In this document: positions 26,658 to 36,255 of the stretch, one piece after another
How positions within the stretch are numbered: position 1 is the first letter of the stretch
Layout of the letters: every line of letters begins with the position of its first letter
NCBI GenBank assembly: GCA_028683385.1
Contig: JAQUIJ010000005.1
Span: forward strand, 124,001-188,000
Direction: 5' to 3'
Origin: Prolixibacteraceae bacterium
GTDB lineage: Bacteria; Bacteroidota; Bacteroidia; Bacteroidales; Prolixibacteraceae
DNA length: 64,000 bases
Made by a program: the position numbers and the translations under genes
Notes under the pieces: generated by a model
What the model was told of the DNA's origin: nothing
The model's database searches: none
Seen by the model: the letters and a program-made list of their open reading frames with translations, nothing else

Positions 26658-26682
26658 CAAATTTAGTTCATTGTTTTGAACT
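26658..26682 (-). promoter_or_regulatory. -7 box and adjoining palindrome upstream of the rubredoxin fusion
   Basis: CAAATTTA at 26658-26665 reads TAAATTTG on the minus strand, an exact TAnnTTTG. Directly upstream in transcription sense, AGTTCA at 26665-26670 is matched by TGAACT at 26677-26682 around a six-base spacer. The palindrome would overlap the space between -7 and -33, where a repressor would act. Confidence 0.4.
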
Positions 26683-26783
26683 AATTGATGTTCTTGTATG
26701 AAGCTTTCGTAAGATTTGAAAATTCAGGGCGTCAAACCTAAATCTGAAGCACGAATAAATGAGATTGATATTGAAAGTAGTGA

Positions 26784-27656
26784 TCAATCATTTTCTACGT
26801 TCAGAAATTTTCTGTACTCTGATGGCGATTTTCCGATTATTCCTTTAAACTGGCGGTTGAAGTTGGAAAGATTATTGAATCCTGTTTCAAAGCAAACGTA
26901 GGCGATTGTTTCATTGCTGTTTCGAAGCAGAGTACATGCATTGTTAATTCTTAACTCGTTCACAAATTCAGCATAGGTTTTTCGCATTTTACTTTTAAAA
27001 TACCGACAAAACGCAGTGGAATTCATGCCGGCAACTGACGCAACTTCATTCAAAGAAATTTTTTTGTTGAAATTTTCAATTGAATATTCATACACCTTGA
27101 CCAATCTGCCATCGAAATTGTGATAAGCACTTTTTGAGTATCCCTGACTGGCAATTGGGGTAAAGTCTGACTGACCAAGCAGATTTAATAATTCAATTAG
27201 TGTGAAATAGCGAATCAGTCCACTATCCTGATACATTTTTTGGATTAAGTGGGCGGCCTGACTTTTTATACACTCCGGAAATTTCAGTCCTCGCGAGGAA
27301 TTGGCCAATAATCTGGAAATGGAAGCAAACTCAGGCCTGATTAATTGATTATCGCTGAAATAGTCGGCTGGAAACTGCAGAATATAAGCATTAACTCTTA
27401 ACTCAGGATTCCCGGAATAATATTGTTTGTCGTTGAGGAAAAAGTGAGGAAGCGTACTTCCCAAAAAAACGATATCCCCAGGTCCAAAATCTTCTATAAC
27501 ATCACCAACAAATTTCTTTCCTGTACTGCGCAGGATGTATGCGAGTTCAAATTCATTGTGGTAGTGGTATGGTACAGAAAAATGTTCGAAATCGTTATAC
27601 TTTATAACGAAGGAGTTACCTGCAAGATAGTTTATAACTTCTTTGAAAGGTTTCAT
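26784..27656 (-). CDS. AraC-family transcriptional regulator
   Basis: A 290-residue regulator. The N-terminal part (about 15-95) is a cupin-type sensing domain (FSVPYHYHNEFELAYI, then GDIVFLGSTLPHFF). The C-terminal 100 residues carry two helix-turn-helix units of the AraC type: ISLNEVASVAGMNSTAFCRY and FETGFNNLSNFNRQFKG, followed by PSEYRK. Members of this subgroup control carbohydrate use. It is divergent from the SusC/SusD/GH36 locus, with 440 bp between, so it probably activates that locus in response to its sugar. TATTTTTG on the minus strand (27692-27699) is a plausible -7 for its own promoter. Confidence 0.88.
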   Translation of the reverse strand: MKPFKEVINYLAGNSFVIKYNDFEHFSVPYHYHNEFELAYILRSTGKKFVGDVIEDFGPGDIVFLGSTLPHFFLNDKQYYSGNPELRVNAYILQFPADYFSDNQLIRPEFASISRLLANSSRGLKFPECIKSQAAHLIQKMYQDSGLIRYFTLIELLNLLGQSDFTPIASQGYSKSAYHNFDGRLVKVYEYSIENFNKKISLNEVASVAGMNSTAFCRYFKSKMRKTYAEFVNELRINNACTLLRNSNETIAYVCFETGFNNLSNFNRQFKGIIGKSPSEYRKFLNVEND

Positions 27657-28096
27657 GTTTGTTTGTGGTTGCGTTAGTCTAATGCTATAGGCAAAAATAG
27701 TATATATGTCTGCAAATCCTATATCATATAGTATTTTTTTTTACATCTATATTAGCCTTCGATTTCTGTTACTAATACAATAACAATTTATTAATACAGG
27801 AATTAAAATCGACAACCTTCTAATTTAGAATCTATTTTTCATATTGAAGATAAAATAGATGTGAAGTTCTTAGTTGGATAGATCATAATAACAAGATCAA
27901 TCGATTGCATAATGTTATTGGATGTTTAAACCTATCAAATTTTAATGGCCAATGAGTTAAACAAAAAGGAATGAAATTTACAGGATATGCAACGTAAGTG
28001 GTTGTGACTGTAGTAATAGAGTGTTAAACTAATTAACCAGCTGTTTCTGATTTTAAATCAGTTTTATATTTCTAAATCAAAAGCGGCAAAACAAAA
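27657..28096. promoter_or_regulatory. divergent control region between the AraC gene and susC
   Basis: A 440-bp AT-rich stretch without coding character. It contains a minus-strand -7 box (27692-27699, TATTTTTG), oligo-T near 27732 and the 13-bp palindrome TTCTAATTTAGAA at 27818-27830. No exact TAnnTTTG was found for the plus-strand susC promoter, which would fit a promoter dependent on an activator. The long leader resembles other SusC loci. No riboswitch was recognised. Confidence 0.4.
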
Positions 28097-31000
28097 ATGA
28101 CTATGAAAAAAAGACTTAAGAAATTTTTATTTGTAACTAAACTAACACTGCTTTTGACCTGTTTTGCAGGTCTGTTTAACGGGTTTGGTGCGATCCCTGA
28201 AAATTTAACTTCCGAGCAGCAAACAAAATCAATTACCGGAACTGTTACTGATGATACGAATCAGGCACTACCAGGTGCTTCGGTAATTGTTAAAGGCACC
28301 ACCGTTGGTACGATTACCGATTTGGATGGAAAGTTCACTTTAAAAGTACCTGAAAGTTCAAAAACACTTGTTATCTCATTCGTTGGTATGGTTCCTCAGG
28401 AAATTCAGATTGGAACAAAAACAACTTTTAATGTGTCTCTGGCGCAGGAAACTGTTGGTTTGGAGGAAGTTGTTGCTGTTGGATACGGAACCGTTCGCAA
28501 AAAAGACTTGACGGGTTCAGTATCATCTGTTAGCAGTGGAAAATTGGCTGAAAGGTCAAGTTTTAGTGCCGCTCAGGCTATGCAGGGAAAAGCTGCCGGG
28601 GTTGTTGTTCAGCAAACGAACTCTGCTCCTGGAGCTGATGCTAAAGTAATGATTCGTGGTAATCGTTCGTTAAAAGCAACCAACGAACCATTGTACGTTG
28701 TTGACGGAGTTCCATTGGTTATTGGCTTGAGCGAGATTAGCCAATCGGATATTGAATCGATGGACATTTTGAAAGATGCTTCTGCAACAGCTATTTATGG
28801 TTCCAGAGGTGCAAACGGTGTTGTAATCATTACAACTAAAAAGGGAAAATCAGGAAAAGCTGTTGTTGAATACAATGGTTATTACGGAGTGCAGTCGCAA
28901 GCTAAAAAACTCGAACTTTTTAATGGACCGGAATGGGTTGAATTTTTACGTGAAGCTTATCGTACCACTGGTAAGTATCCGGTTACTGCTCCTACCTATG
29001 CCATGGATGTGCAAATGTTACCTGTTGGACAGGAAAACGATTTAACAGGTATTGGCTTTAAAATTCAGAATGCATACGATTCGGATGGTTCATGGCATCC
29101 TGAACGATTAGTTTCAACCGACTGGTATAAAGAAGTAATGCGTCAGGGAACCGTACAGAATCACGAGATCAGCGTGCGTGGAGGTACTGATAAATTGAAA
29201 GTATTGGCTTCTGCTACCTATTATGACGAAGAAGGTTTGTTGAAAACTCAAAGTTATTCGCGTTATTCAGCACGTGTCAATTTCGATTGGGACATTTCTG
29301 ACTACGTTAAGATTGGTGGACAAACCCAATTTTCACATTTCGACCGCAATGACGGACCAAACGTATATTCAGGTGTTACAAGCCTTTCTCCATTAGCCAA
29401 TATCTGGAATGCAGATGGTGTCCTGATTAATCGCCCGGGTAACGATCCACAGTTATGGAACCCGGTTCTCAATATAACAGAAGCTGTTGTGAAATACAGA
29501 AAAGACCGTTTCTTAGGAAGCTATTATTTAGAAGCTAAATTACCATTTGGTATTAAATACCGTTCGAACTTTGGTTTGGATTTTGGTCCATATTTAGATC
29601 AACGGTTTTATGGCTCACGCAGTTCTGACCGCCAAGGTGGTTTAGCACGTGCTGAAAATGGTGGCGATACCCGAACCATGTACACCTGGGAAAACTTGTT
29701 GTACTGGAATAAAGTAATTGGAAAACATTCTTTGGGTGCAACTTTTCTGGAATCAACTCAACAGGAAAAATATGAATCATCACGCATTAGCGTAGGAAGT
29801 TTGCCTTATGAAACCCAATTGTGGTACAATGTGGGTAGTGCTCCGGTAATTTCTTCTGTTTCAAGTAATTACACGAAGTGGCAATTAGCTTCTTTCATGG
29901 GTCGTTTCAATTACAGCTACAAAGATAAATACCTTTTAACTGCTTCGGCCCGTTACGACGGTTCATCGCGTTTAGCTCCTGGAAATAAATGGGTGATGTT
30001 CCCATCTGCAGCTTTGGCATGGCGTATCAATGAAGAAAGTTTCATGAAAAACCTGAATGTTTTCAGTAACATGAAACTTCGTGCAGGCTATGGTATTACC
30101 GGCAACTCGGCTATTGACCCTTATAAAACAGCAGGTAACCTGGGATATGCCCGTTATAATTTTGGTTCAACCAATATGATGGCTTTCTATCAAAACGAAA
30201 TGCCAAATCCTGATCTGAAATGGGAAAAAACCAAACAATACAATGCAGGATTGGATTTTGGTATTTTAAAAGGACGCATCAATGGAGTTATTGATGTTTA
30301 TCTTCAGAATACATCAGATTTGTTAATGGACAGACAGTTACCACAACCTTCAGGTTTCAACAGTGTAGTTTACAACGTTGGTAAAACCCGCAATAAAGGT
30401 ATTGAGGTAACCATCAATACACAGAATATACAGGGCAAAAACTTCACATGGAATACTGACTTCATTTTTGCACGTAACAAGGAAGAAATTGTTGAATTGT
30501 ATGGAGGTAAAAATGATGACACTGGTAACAGTTGGTTTATTGGACAACCACTTCAAGTGTATTATGACTACAAATCGTTGGGGATATGGCAGTTAGGCCA
30601 GGAGGCAGAAGCAGCCAAATTTGGGTCTGCATTTGTACCTGGAACTATTCATATTCAGGATACAAACAATGATGGTAAAATTACAGCTGCTGACCGCGTG
30701 ATTGTAGGTACAACTCGTCCCAAATTCACTGTCAGTATGACTAACTATATTACGTATAAGAATTTTGATTTGAACTTCTTCTTGAATGCTTCATACGGAA
30801 ATATGTTGCAGTTCGACCGTGGTATGAGCTTTAACGGACGTTATAATAGTTTGAAAGTGAATTATTGGGCTGTAACTCAATATGATGCAAGTGGAAAGGC
30901 TATTGCAAGTAATGGAAGTAACGAAGCTCCACGTCCAAACAACGGAATTGAAAACCCTGCCTACAGAAGTTCAATGAATTATTTCAATGCTTCATTCCTT

Positions 31001-31201
31001 CGTTTAAGCAATGCAACTTTGGGTTACAACTTACCGAAAGACGTCTTGGCAAAAATGAAGATTTCTAAATTAAGGCTTTATACAACTGTTCAGAATGCTT
31101 TTGTTATTACCAAGTATCCTGGAACTGACCCTGAGAGCGGTCAGGACTTTAATGCTCCTATGCCACGCACTGTTATGTTTGGTATTAATTTGGGCTTATA
31201 A
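28097..31201 (+). CDS. SusC/RagA TonB-linked outer-membrane transporter
   Basis: A 1034-residue protein of typical SusC length. After a signal peptide (about 1-35) comes a carboxypeptidase-regulatory-like domain (SITGTVTDDTNQALPGASVI, with GTITDLDGKF, near 45-125). It is followed by the TonB plug with the SusC signature VAVGYGTVRKKDLTGSVSSV, and a large beta-barrel ending in a C-terminal hydrophobic strand (FGINLGL). It imports oligosaccharides across the outer membrane with TonB/ExbBD energy. SusD (45 bp downstream), GH36 and a divergent AraC regulator make this a small polysaccharide utilisation locus, probably for alpha-galactosides. There is no N-terminal STN domain, so it is not of the sigma/anti-sigma signalling type. 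Confidence 0.93.
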   Translation: MTMKKRLKKFLFVTKLTLLLTCFAGLFNGFGAIPENLTSEQQTKSITGTVTDDTNQALPGASVIVKGTTVGTITDLDGKFTLKVPESSKTLVISFVGMVPQEIQIGTKTTFNVSLAQETVGLEEVVAVGYGTVRKKDLTGSVSSVSSGKLAERSSFSAAQAMQGKAAGVVVQQTNSAPGADAKVMIRGNRSLKATNEPLYVVDGVPLVIGLSEISQSDIESMDILKDASATAIYGSRGANGVVIITTKKGKSGKAVVEYNGYYGVQSQAKKLELFNGPEWVEFLREAYRTTGKYPVTAPTYAMDVQMLPVGQENDLTGIGFKIQNAYDSDGSWHPERLVSTDWYKEVMRQGTVQNHEISVRGGTDKLKVLASATYYDEEGLLKTQSYSRYSARVNFDWDISDYVKIGGQTQFSHFDRNDGPNVYSGVTSLSPLANIWNADGVLINRPGNDPQLWNPVLNITEAVVKYRKDRFLGSYYLEAKLPFGIKYRSNFGLDFGPYLDQRFYGSRSSDRQGGLARAENGGDTRTMYTWENLLYWNKVIGKHSLGATFLESTQQEKYESSRISVGSLPYETQLWYNVGSAPVISSVSSNYTKWQLASFMGRFNYSYKDKYLLTASARYDGSSRLAPGNKWVMFPSAALAWRINEESFMKNLNVFSNMKLRAGYGITGNSAIDPYKTAGNLGYARYNFGSTNMMAFYQNEMPNPDLKWEKTKQYNAGLDFGILKGRINGVIDVYLQNTSDLLMDRQLPQPSGFNSVVYNVGKTRNKGIEVTINTQNIQGKNFTWNTDFIFARNKEEIVELYGGKNDDTGNSWFIGQPLQVYYDYKSLGIWQLGQEAEAAKFGSAFVPGTIHIQDTNNDGKITAADRVIVGTTRPKFTVSMTNYITYKNFDLNFFLNASYGNMLQFDRGMSFNGRYNSLKVNYWAVTQYDASGKAIASNGSNEAPRPNNGIENPAYRSSMNYFNASFLRLSNATLGYNLPKDVLAKMKISKLRLYTTVQNAFVITKYPGTDPESGQDFNAPMPRTVMFGINLGL

Positions 31202-31246
31202 TACTTTGTCATTTTTAGAAGCATTTACAACGTAAATTAAAAGAAT

Positions 31247-33217
31247 ATGAAAAAAATAGCTAATTATATATTCACAATTCTACTTATCTTCTCTTTTTCG
31301 GCATGCGAAAATTACCTGAAAGAGGAACGATATACCGATGTAGGATACGATTATCTTAAAACTAAGGTTGGTATGGAAGCCGCTGTTACAGGGGTTTATC
31401 AGGACATGAGATGGTACACTGGCGCCTGGAATCAATCTGGAAACAGTACTTCCGGTGGTAATATGGAGGCTTATTTTTGTTTGACCGAATATGGTACTGA
31501 CTTAACCTGGGAAGGTACTGATGGCGGAAACAAAGATGCTTTCAATAAATACCTGAGTGGGCTGAATCCACAACAGGATGTTATTAATAAATTCTGGAAC
31601 AACAATTACAAGGGGATTACCCGTGCCAATACAGCGTTGTTGTATATGCCTGAAGTTACGGATATGACTGATGCTCAAAAGGCACAGCGTATTGCTGAAC
31701 TGAAATTTATGCGTGCCTATTACTATTATGATTTGGTTCAGCATTATGGGGCTCTTCCATTGATTACTGAAGGTAACGTTACACAGGTAGTTACTGATTT
31801 TACACGTGCACCTGTTGCCGATGTTTACAAACAGATTATTAGTGATTTGAAAGCTGCTTATGCTGTTCTTCCTGATGTTTACCAACAAGCTGAGCGTGGC
31901 CGTGCTACTAAATGGTCAGCTTCTCATTTGCTGGCTAAGGTTTATCTAACCCGCATCAGCGCTGAAGCAACAGTCCGTGGTGGAAAGGCAACCGATTTAG
32001 ATAGCGCTGCTTTTTATTCTGAAGCTGTTATCAATTCAGGTAAATTTGCCCTGGAGTCGAATTTCTACAATGTATTTGAGCAGAACAATCAAAAAGTTTC
32101 CAAAGAAATTATTTGGGATGTTGAGTACACCAAAGATCCACTGTTTAGCGGTGCTGGTAGCTCTACTTCAGATGGTGGTAATCAGTTGCATTTATACTGG
32201 GTGACTCAATACGACATCAAACCAGGTATGATCCGCGACATTGCCAATGGCCGTCCATGGAAACGTATGCGTCCAAATCCTGCAATTATTAAATCATTAT
32301 GGGATCGCCAAAATGATTCAAGAATTTATAAAACCTTTAAAAGGACATTCCTTTGCAACAATCCGGCAACTGCAACTACCTGGGCCGCTAAATATTATTA
32401 CATCAACCCTTCAACCAATGCTGAGGATAAAACTGATGTAATTTATACAACACCTGCAGAACTGGTTGGGAAACCAAAATTCAAGGCTGGCGATACTTGT
32501 ATTTATATGTCTCCAAAATCATACGGGGCATTGAGCGACTATTCAACAACAAATCCAAAACAGACTTTACTGGATGCAGCTAAGTATCGTCAAATGTTGA
32601 TTGATATTGCAAAAGCTCCATACATGTTAATTCCGGTTGACAAATACGACACCAACCTTTTCCCATGTATGTTAAAATGGTTGGATAATCAGCGTTCGGA
32701 TATCAACTATCAGGCAGGATCAAGAAACTTCCACCGCATGCGTTTAGCCGAAACTTACCTGATTGCTGCTGAAGCTTATGGCCGGAAGGGCGATTTTGTA
32801 AATGCACTGAAATATCTCAATGTTGTACGTACTCGTGCTGCTTATGCTGAAGGAGAAGCGAAACCAGCAGAAGTTTACACCATTGATGGCGCTGCCAATA
32901 ATACAACTTCTACAGTTAGTAATATGTTGCTAACCGAAGCTATGATAAAAAGCCCAAAACTTCCTTCAGGCGCTGGTTTTGATCCATTTGTTGACTTTAT
33001 GTTGGAAGAACGTGGTCGTGAACTTTACGGCGAATTAAATCGTTGGGAAGATTTAGCGCGAACCGGAACACTTGTGGCTCGTGTGAAACTTTACAACGTG
33101 GATGCAGCTCCTAATATTAAAGATTTCCATAAGTTGCGTCCAATACCAAGTACCTACACCGATCGTTTATTGCCACTTCCAGCTGTAGCTGATGTGCAAA
33201 ACCCAGGATATTATTAA
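31247..33217 (+). CDS. SusD/RagB glycan-binding lipoprotein
   Basis: A 656-residue surface lipoprotein with a lipobox at FSFSACEN (Cys20). The SusD landmarks are present: N-terminal AVTGVYQDMR, a TPR-like helical core (AELKFMRAYYYYDLVQHYGALPLI), and the C-terminal RagB motif LAETYLIAAEAYGRKGDF and FMLEERGRELYGELNRWEDLARTG in parts. It forms the lid of the SusC transporter and binds the incoming glycan. It lies 45 bp downstream of susC and is followed by a terminator. At 656 residues it is longer than classical SusD (about 550), with an insertion around residues 330-480 that may define specificity. Confidence 0.92.
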   Translation: MKKIANYIFTILLIFSFSACENYLKEERYTDVGYDYLKTKVGMEAAVTGVYQDMRWYTGAWNQSGNSTSGGNMEAYFCLTEYGTDLTWEGTDGGNKDAFNKYLSGLNPQQDVINKFWNNNYKGITRANTALLYMPEVTDMTDAQKAQRIAELKFMRAYYYYDLVQHYGALPLITEGNVTQVVTDFTRAPVADVYKQIISDLKAAYAVLPDVYQQAERGRATKWSASHLLAKVYLTRISAEATVRGGKATDLDSAAFYSEAVINSGKFALESNFYNVFEQNNQKVSKEIIWDVEYTKDPLFSGAGSSTSDGGNQLHLYWVTQYDIKPGMIRDIANGRPWKRMRPNPAIIKSLWDRQNDSRIYKTFKRTFLCNNPATATTWAAKYYYINPSTNAEDKTDVIYTTPAELVGKPKFKAGDTCIYMSPKSYGALSDYSTTNPKQTLLDAAKYRQMLIDIAKAPYMLIPVDKYDTNLFPCMLKWLDNQRSDINYQAGSRNFHRMRLAETYLIAAEAYGRKGDFVNALKYLNVVRTRAAYAEGEAKPAEVYTIDGAANNTTSTVSNMLLTEAMIKSPKLPSGAGFDPFVDFMLEERGRELYGELNRWEDLARTGTLVARVKLYNVDAAPNIKDFHKLRPIPSTYTDRLLPLPAVADVQNPGYY

Positions 33218-33245
33218 TAGTTAATGGGTATAAACCTAAATATTT

Positions 33246-33281
33246 CGCCGCTATTGTGTTAAGCAATAGCGGCGATTTTTG
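33246..33281 (+). terminator. terminator after susD
   Basis: A perfect 11-bp stem (CGCCGCTATTG against CAATAGCGGCG) with a seven-base loop is followed by ATTTTTG. It would lower expression of the GH36 gene relative to susCD, or separate it. Confidence 0.8.
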
Positions 33282-33360
33282 TTTGCAGTTTAATCAGACT
33301 TTAAGTGAATTTTAATACCTTTCGACTTGCCAATTTATGTCTAATTAAACTGTAAAAATC

Positions 33361-35529
33361 ATGAAAAGAAATCTATTGATTTCGGTGCTGCTCTTGCTGG
33401 TTGTAAATCTTTATGCACAATTTCCCCCAGCAGCAGAGACCCACGAACAAATCTTAATTGAAACGAACAATACCTCACTGGTTTTTTCGGTAGGTAAAAA
33501 TCACAAGTTGTATCAGGTTTATCTGGGCGAAAAACTGATGAATCCGGAAGATTATAAAGCACTGCCCAATCAGCACGAAGCTTATGTTCCGTCAGGAATG
33601 GATAATTTGTTCGAACCGGCTATTAAAATGCTTCACAACGATGGAAATCCGTCGCTCGAATTATTGGTGACCGATAACAAAGTGACCAAAGATGGAGATA
33701 TAATTACTACTTCCATTTTGCTGAAAGACTCCAAATATCCAGTTGAGGTTCGACTCAATTTTGCTGTTTTCCAGAAAGAAAACATCATCAAAACCTGGAC
33801 TGAGATCAAACACCAGGAAAAAAATCCGGTGACTCTGACCAATTTTGCCTCGTCAATGCTGCATTGGGATGCCGATAAATACTGGTTGACACAATTTCAT
33901 GGCGATTGGGCGCAGGAAATGCGGATGGAAGAAAGTCAGCTTACCGCCGGAATAAAAACCATCGACAGCAAGTTGGGAACACGCGCAGATATGTATGCAA
34001 CTCCGGTGTTTTTTCTGGCTAAAAATACTCCTGCTACTGAAAATTCAGGAGAAGTAATTGCCGGAACTTTAGGCTGGACTGGTAGTTTCCAGTTGTTGTT
34101 CGAAATCGATAACAGTAATTCGCTCCGGATGATTTCGGGCATGAATCCATTTGCTTCGGAATATCACCTGAAACCCAATGAAAACTTTGTAACTCCTGAA
34201 TTTATATTTACTTACAGCGCTCAGGGTAAAGGTTTGGCGAGCCGCAATTTCCACAATTGGGCACGCAATTACGGTGTATTGGATGGAAATGGCAATCGCT
34301 TGACTTTGCTAAACAACTGGGAAGCTACCTATTTCGATTTTGATGAGAAAAAACTGACCGACTTGTTTGGAGGCGCTAAAGAATTGGGTGTCGATCTTTT
34401 CCTGTTGGATGATGGCTGGTTTGGAAACAAATATCCACGTTCGAACGACCGCGCAGGGCTGGGCGACTGGCAGGAAACCAAAACCAAATTGCCGAATGGA
34501 ATTGGCTATCTGGTAGAACAAGCTGAAGCAAAAGGTGTGAAATTCGGCATCTGGATTGAGCCCGAAATGGTAAACCCGAAGAGTGAATTGTATGAAAAAC
34601 ATCCTGAATGGGTTTTAAAATTGCCCAATCGCGACGAACATTATTACCGCAATCAGTTGGTACTCGATCTGACAAATCCTGAAGTTCAGGAGTTCGTGTA
34701 TAAATTGGTTGATGACATGCTGACAAAAAATCCAAAAATTGGCTTCATTAAATGGGATTGTAACCGCATGATGACCAATACCTACTCGGTTTACCAAAAA
34801 GAAAATCAGTCGCATGTGCAGATTGAATATGTGCGGAGTTTTTATAAGGTGATGGAACGTTTACGTGCGAAATATCCGAAACTGCCCATCATGCTTTGCT
34901 CGGGTGGGGGCGGACGTACCGATTATGGCGCGTTGAAATACTTTACCGAATTCTGGCCAAGCGACAACACCGATGCAGCCGAACGCGTGTACATTCAATG
35001 GGGATATTCGTATTTTTTTCCAAGTATTACCTCGTGTAACCACATTACCACCATGGGCAAACAAACACTGAAATACAAGACCGACGTGGCTATGATGGGC
35101 AAAATGGGTTACGATATCCGGGTGAATGAATTGACAGCGGATGAATTGAAATTTAGCCAGCAAGCGCTGCAAAATTATGCCCGACTAAAAGATTTGATTT
35201 GGAAAGGTGACTTATATCGTTTGGTTTCGCCTTACGAGCAGGAACGTGCTGTTTTGATGTATGTAAGCGCCGATCAGGCTAAATCTATCCTGTTTTCCTA
35301 TTCCTTGCATCCGAGAGCATTCAATCAGTTTAGTGCTGTGAAATTGGCTGGCTTGGATCCGAAGAAAAATTACAAAATTGTGGAAATTAATAAAGTATCC
35401 GATTCCAGAAGTCGATTCAGGGCAGATGGCAAAGTCTTATCTGGTGATTACCTGATGAAAATTGGTTTGTCGCTGCCAAACAACAACGAATTGACTAGTG
35501 CGGTGATTGAGATCACTGAAGTGAAATAA
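33361..35529 (+). CDS. alpha-galactosidase, GH36
   Basis: A 722-residue exported enzyme (signal peptide about 1-20, LYAQF) of full GH36 length. The N-terminal beta-sandwich is followed by a TIM barrel with LLNNWEATYFDFDEKKL, FLLDDGWFG and FGIWIEPEMVNP. The nucleophile Asp466 lies in IKWDCNR, and the acid/base region is WPSDNTDA (about 532-539). It removes terminal alpha-1,6-galactose, as from raffinose-family or galactomannan oligosaccharides. It completes the SusC-SusD locus, though a terminator lies between, so it may have its own promoter (TACCTTTC at 33316 is close to a -7 box). Confidence 0.92.
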   Translation: MKRNLLISVLLLLVVNLYAQFPPAAETHEQILIETNNTSLVFSVGKNHKLYQVYLGEKLMNPEDYKALPNQHEAYVPSGMDNLFEPAIKMLHNDGNPSLELLVTDNKVTKDGDIITTSILLKDSKYPVEVRLNFAVFQKENIIKTWTEIKHQEKNPVTLTNFASSMLHWDADKYWLTQFHGDWAQEMRMEESQLTAGIKTIDSKLGTRADMYATPVFFLAKNTPATENSGEVIAGTLGWTGSFQLLFEIDNSNSLRMISGMNPFASEYHLKPNENFVTPEFIFTYSAQGKGLASRNFHNWARNYGVLDGNGNRLTLLNNWEATYFDFDEKKLTDLFGGAKELGVDLFLLDDGWFGNKYPRSNDRAGLGDWQETKTKLPNGIGYLVEQAEAKGVKFGIWIEPEMVNPKSELYEKHPEWVLKLPNRDEHYYRNQLVLDLTNPEVQEFVYKLVDDMLTKNPKIGFIKWDCNRMMTNTYSVYQKENQSHVQIEYVRSFYKVMERLRAKYPKLPIMLCSGGGGRTDYGALKYFTEFWPSDNTDAAERVYIQWGYSYFFPSITSCNHITTMGKQTLKYKTDVAMMGKMGYDIRVNELTADELKFSQQALQNYARLKDLIWKGDLYRLVSPYEQERAVLMYVSADQAKSILFSYSLHPRAFNQFSAVKLAGLDPKKNYKIVEINKVSDSRSRFRADGKVLSGDYLMKIGLSLPNNNELTSAVIEITEVK

Positions 35530-35554
35530 TTTAGATTTTACTTCCTAAAAAATG

Positions 35555-35588
35555 AAGCCCGGATTCTGATGAGGAGTACGGGCTTTTT
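35555..35588 (+). terminator. terminator after GH36
   Basis: AAGCCCG at 35555-35561 pairs with CGGGCTT at 35579-35585, followed by a T run. It sits between the convergent GH36 gene and the membrane-protein gene ending at 35591. Confidence 0.7.
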
Positions 35589-35590
35589 GG

Positions 35591-36253
35591 TTATTTTTCC
35601 ACTTTAAAATCTTCAATTTCTTTGTAAAAATCCATGGCTTTTTTTACTGTTTCACGACCCGAGCCTGAAAGTAAACTTTTAACTATTTTGTGGTCGATAT
35701 TTTCAAGGGTCATATGCTTATAGATCCAGATGGTGGAGTAGATTGCTGCTACAGTAAATACGGCATGAAAAAGAATAAACGGCCAGCCAGCATTCTGTGG
35801 AAACCAATTGCTGCTCAGGTAGAAGGTGGTGAAAAACGGAGTTTGTAAATACATAATGCGCGAATGTTTGATGATGGACGATTGCAAACCCGATAAGCTC
35901 TGTTGGATTTGGGCAATGCTACCGTCGTAATTGATTTGGTTCAGCCAGACCAAATGTTTCGCGTAAGTTGCCACTGCTATCGCGTTTATCGCAAAAATAG
36001 CACCTACCGAAATGATAAAGTAATTCCATGCCTGCGAATAATGAGTCACGGCGAAAGAGATCAGGCCACCCAAAAAGATCAGGTAAAGTATTCCAAAGAA
36101 TAGCAATGTAATTTTTAATCGTTTCAAGTGTGACAGAGCCGATTTGGCTTTGCCGCTTATGATTTCCTTCAGGACGTGATTGTTGATAGCCAGCGACTGT
36201 TCAATTTTCTCGTTTTGTGTTTTCCACATTGTGATGATATCCATGTCTTCCAT
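35591..36253 (-). CDS. membrane protein encoded with an ECF sigma factor
   Basis: A 220-residue protein with a cytoplasmic N-terminus (MDIITMWKTQNEKIEQ) and four hydrophobic helices at about 47-67, 75-97, 132-150 and 155-175. It lies 2 bp downstream of the ECF sigma gene, the position usual for an anti-sigma factor. I see no zinc-binding HxxxCxxC motif and no FecR domain, so it is not one of the standard anti-sigma classes. The short N-terminal segment resembles other Bacteroidota membrane proteins that follow sigma genes. The anti-sigma role is inferred from position only. Confidence 0.6.
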   Translation of the reverse strand: MEDMDIITMWKTQNEKIEQSLAINNHVLKEIISGKAKSALSHLKRLKITLLFFGILYLIFLGGLISFAVTHYSQAWNYFIISVGAIFAINAIAVATYAKHLVWLNQINYDGSIAQIQQSLSGLQSSIIKHSRIMYLQTPFFTTFYLSSNWFPQNAGWPFILFHAVFTVAAIYSTIWIYKHMTLENIDHKIVKSLLSGSGRETVKKAMDFYKEIEDFKVEK

Positions 36254-36255
36254 AT

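Noticed and set aside
34309-35172. Several minus-strand ORFs opposite the GH36 gene
   Set aside because: They overlap the catalytic domain on the other strand and show no coding signature.
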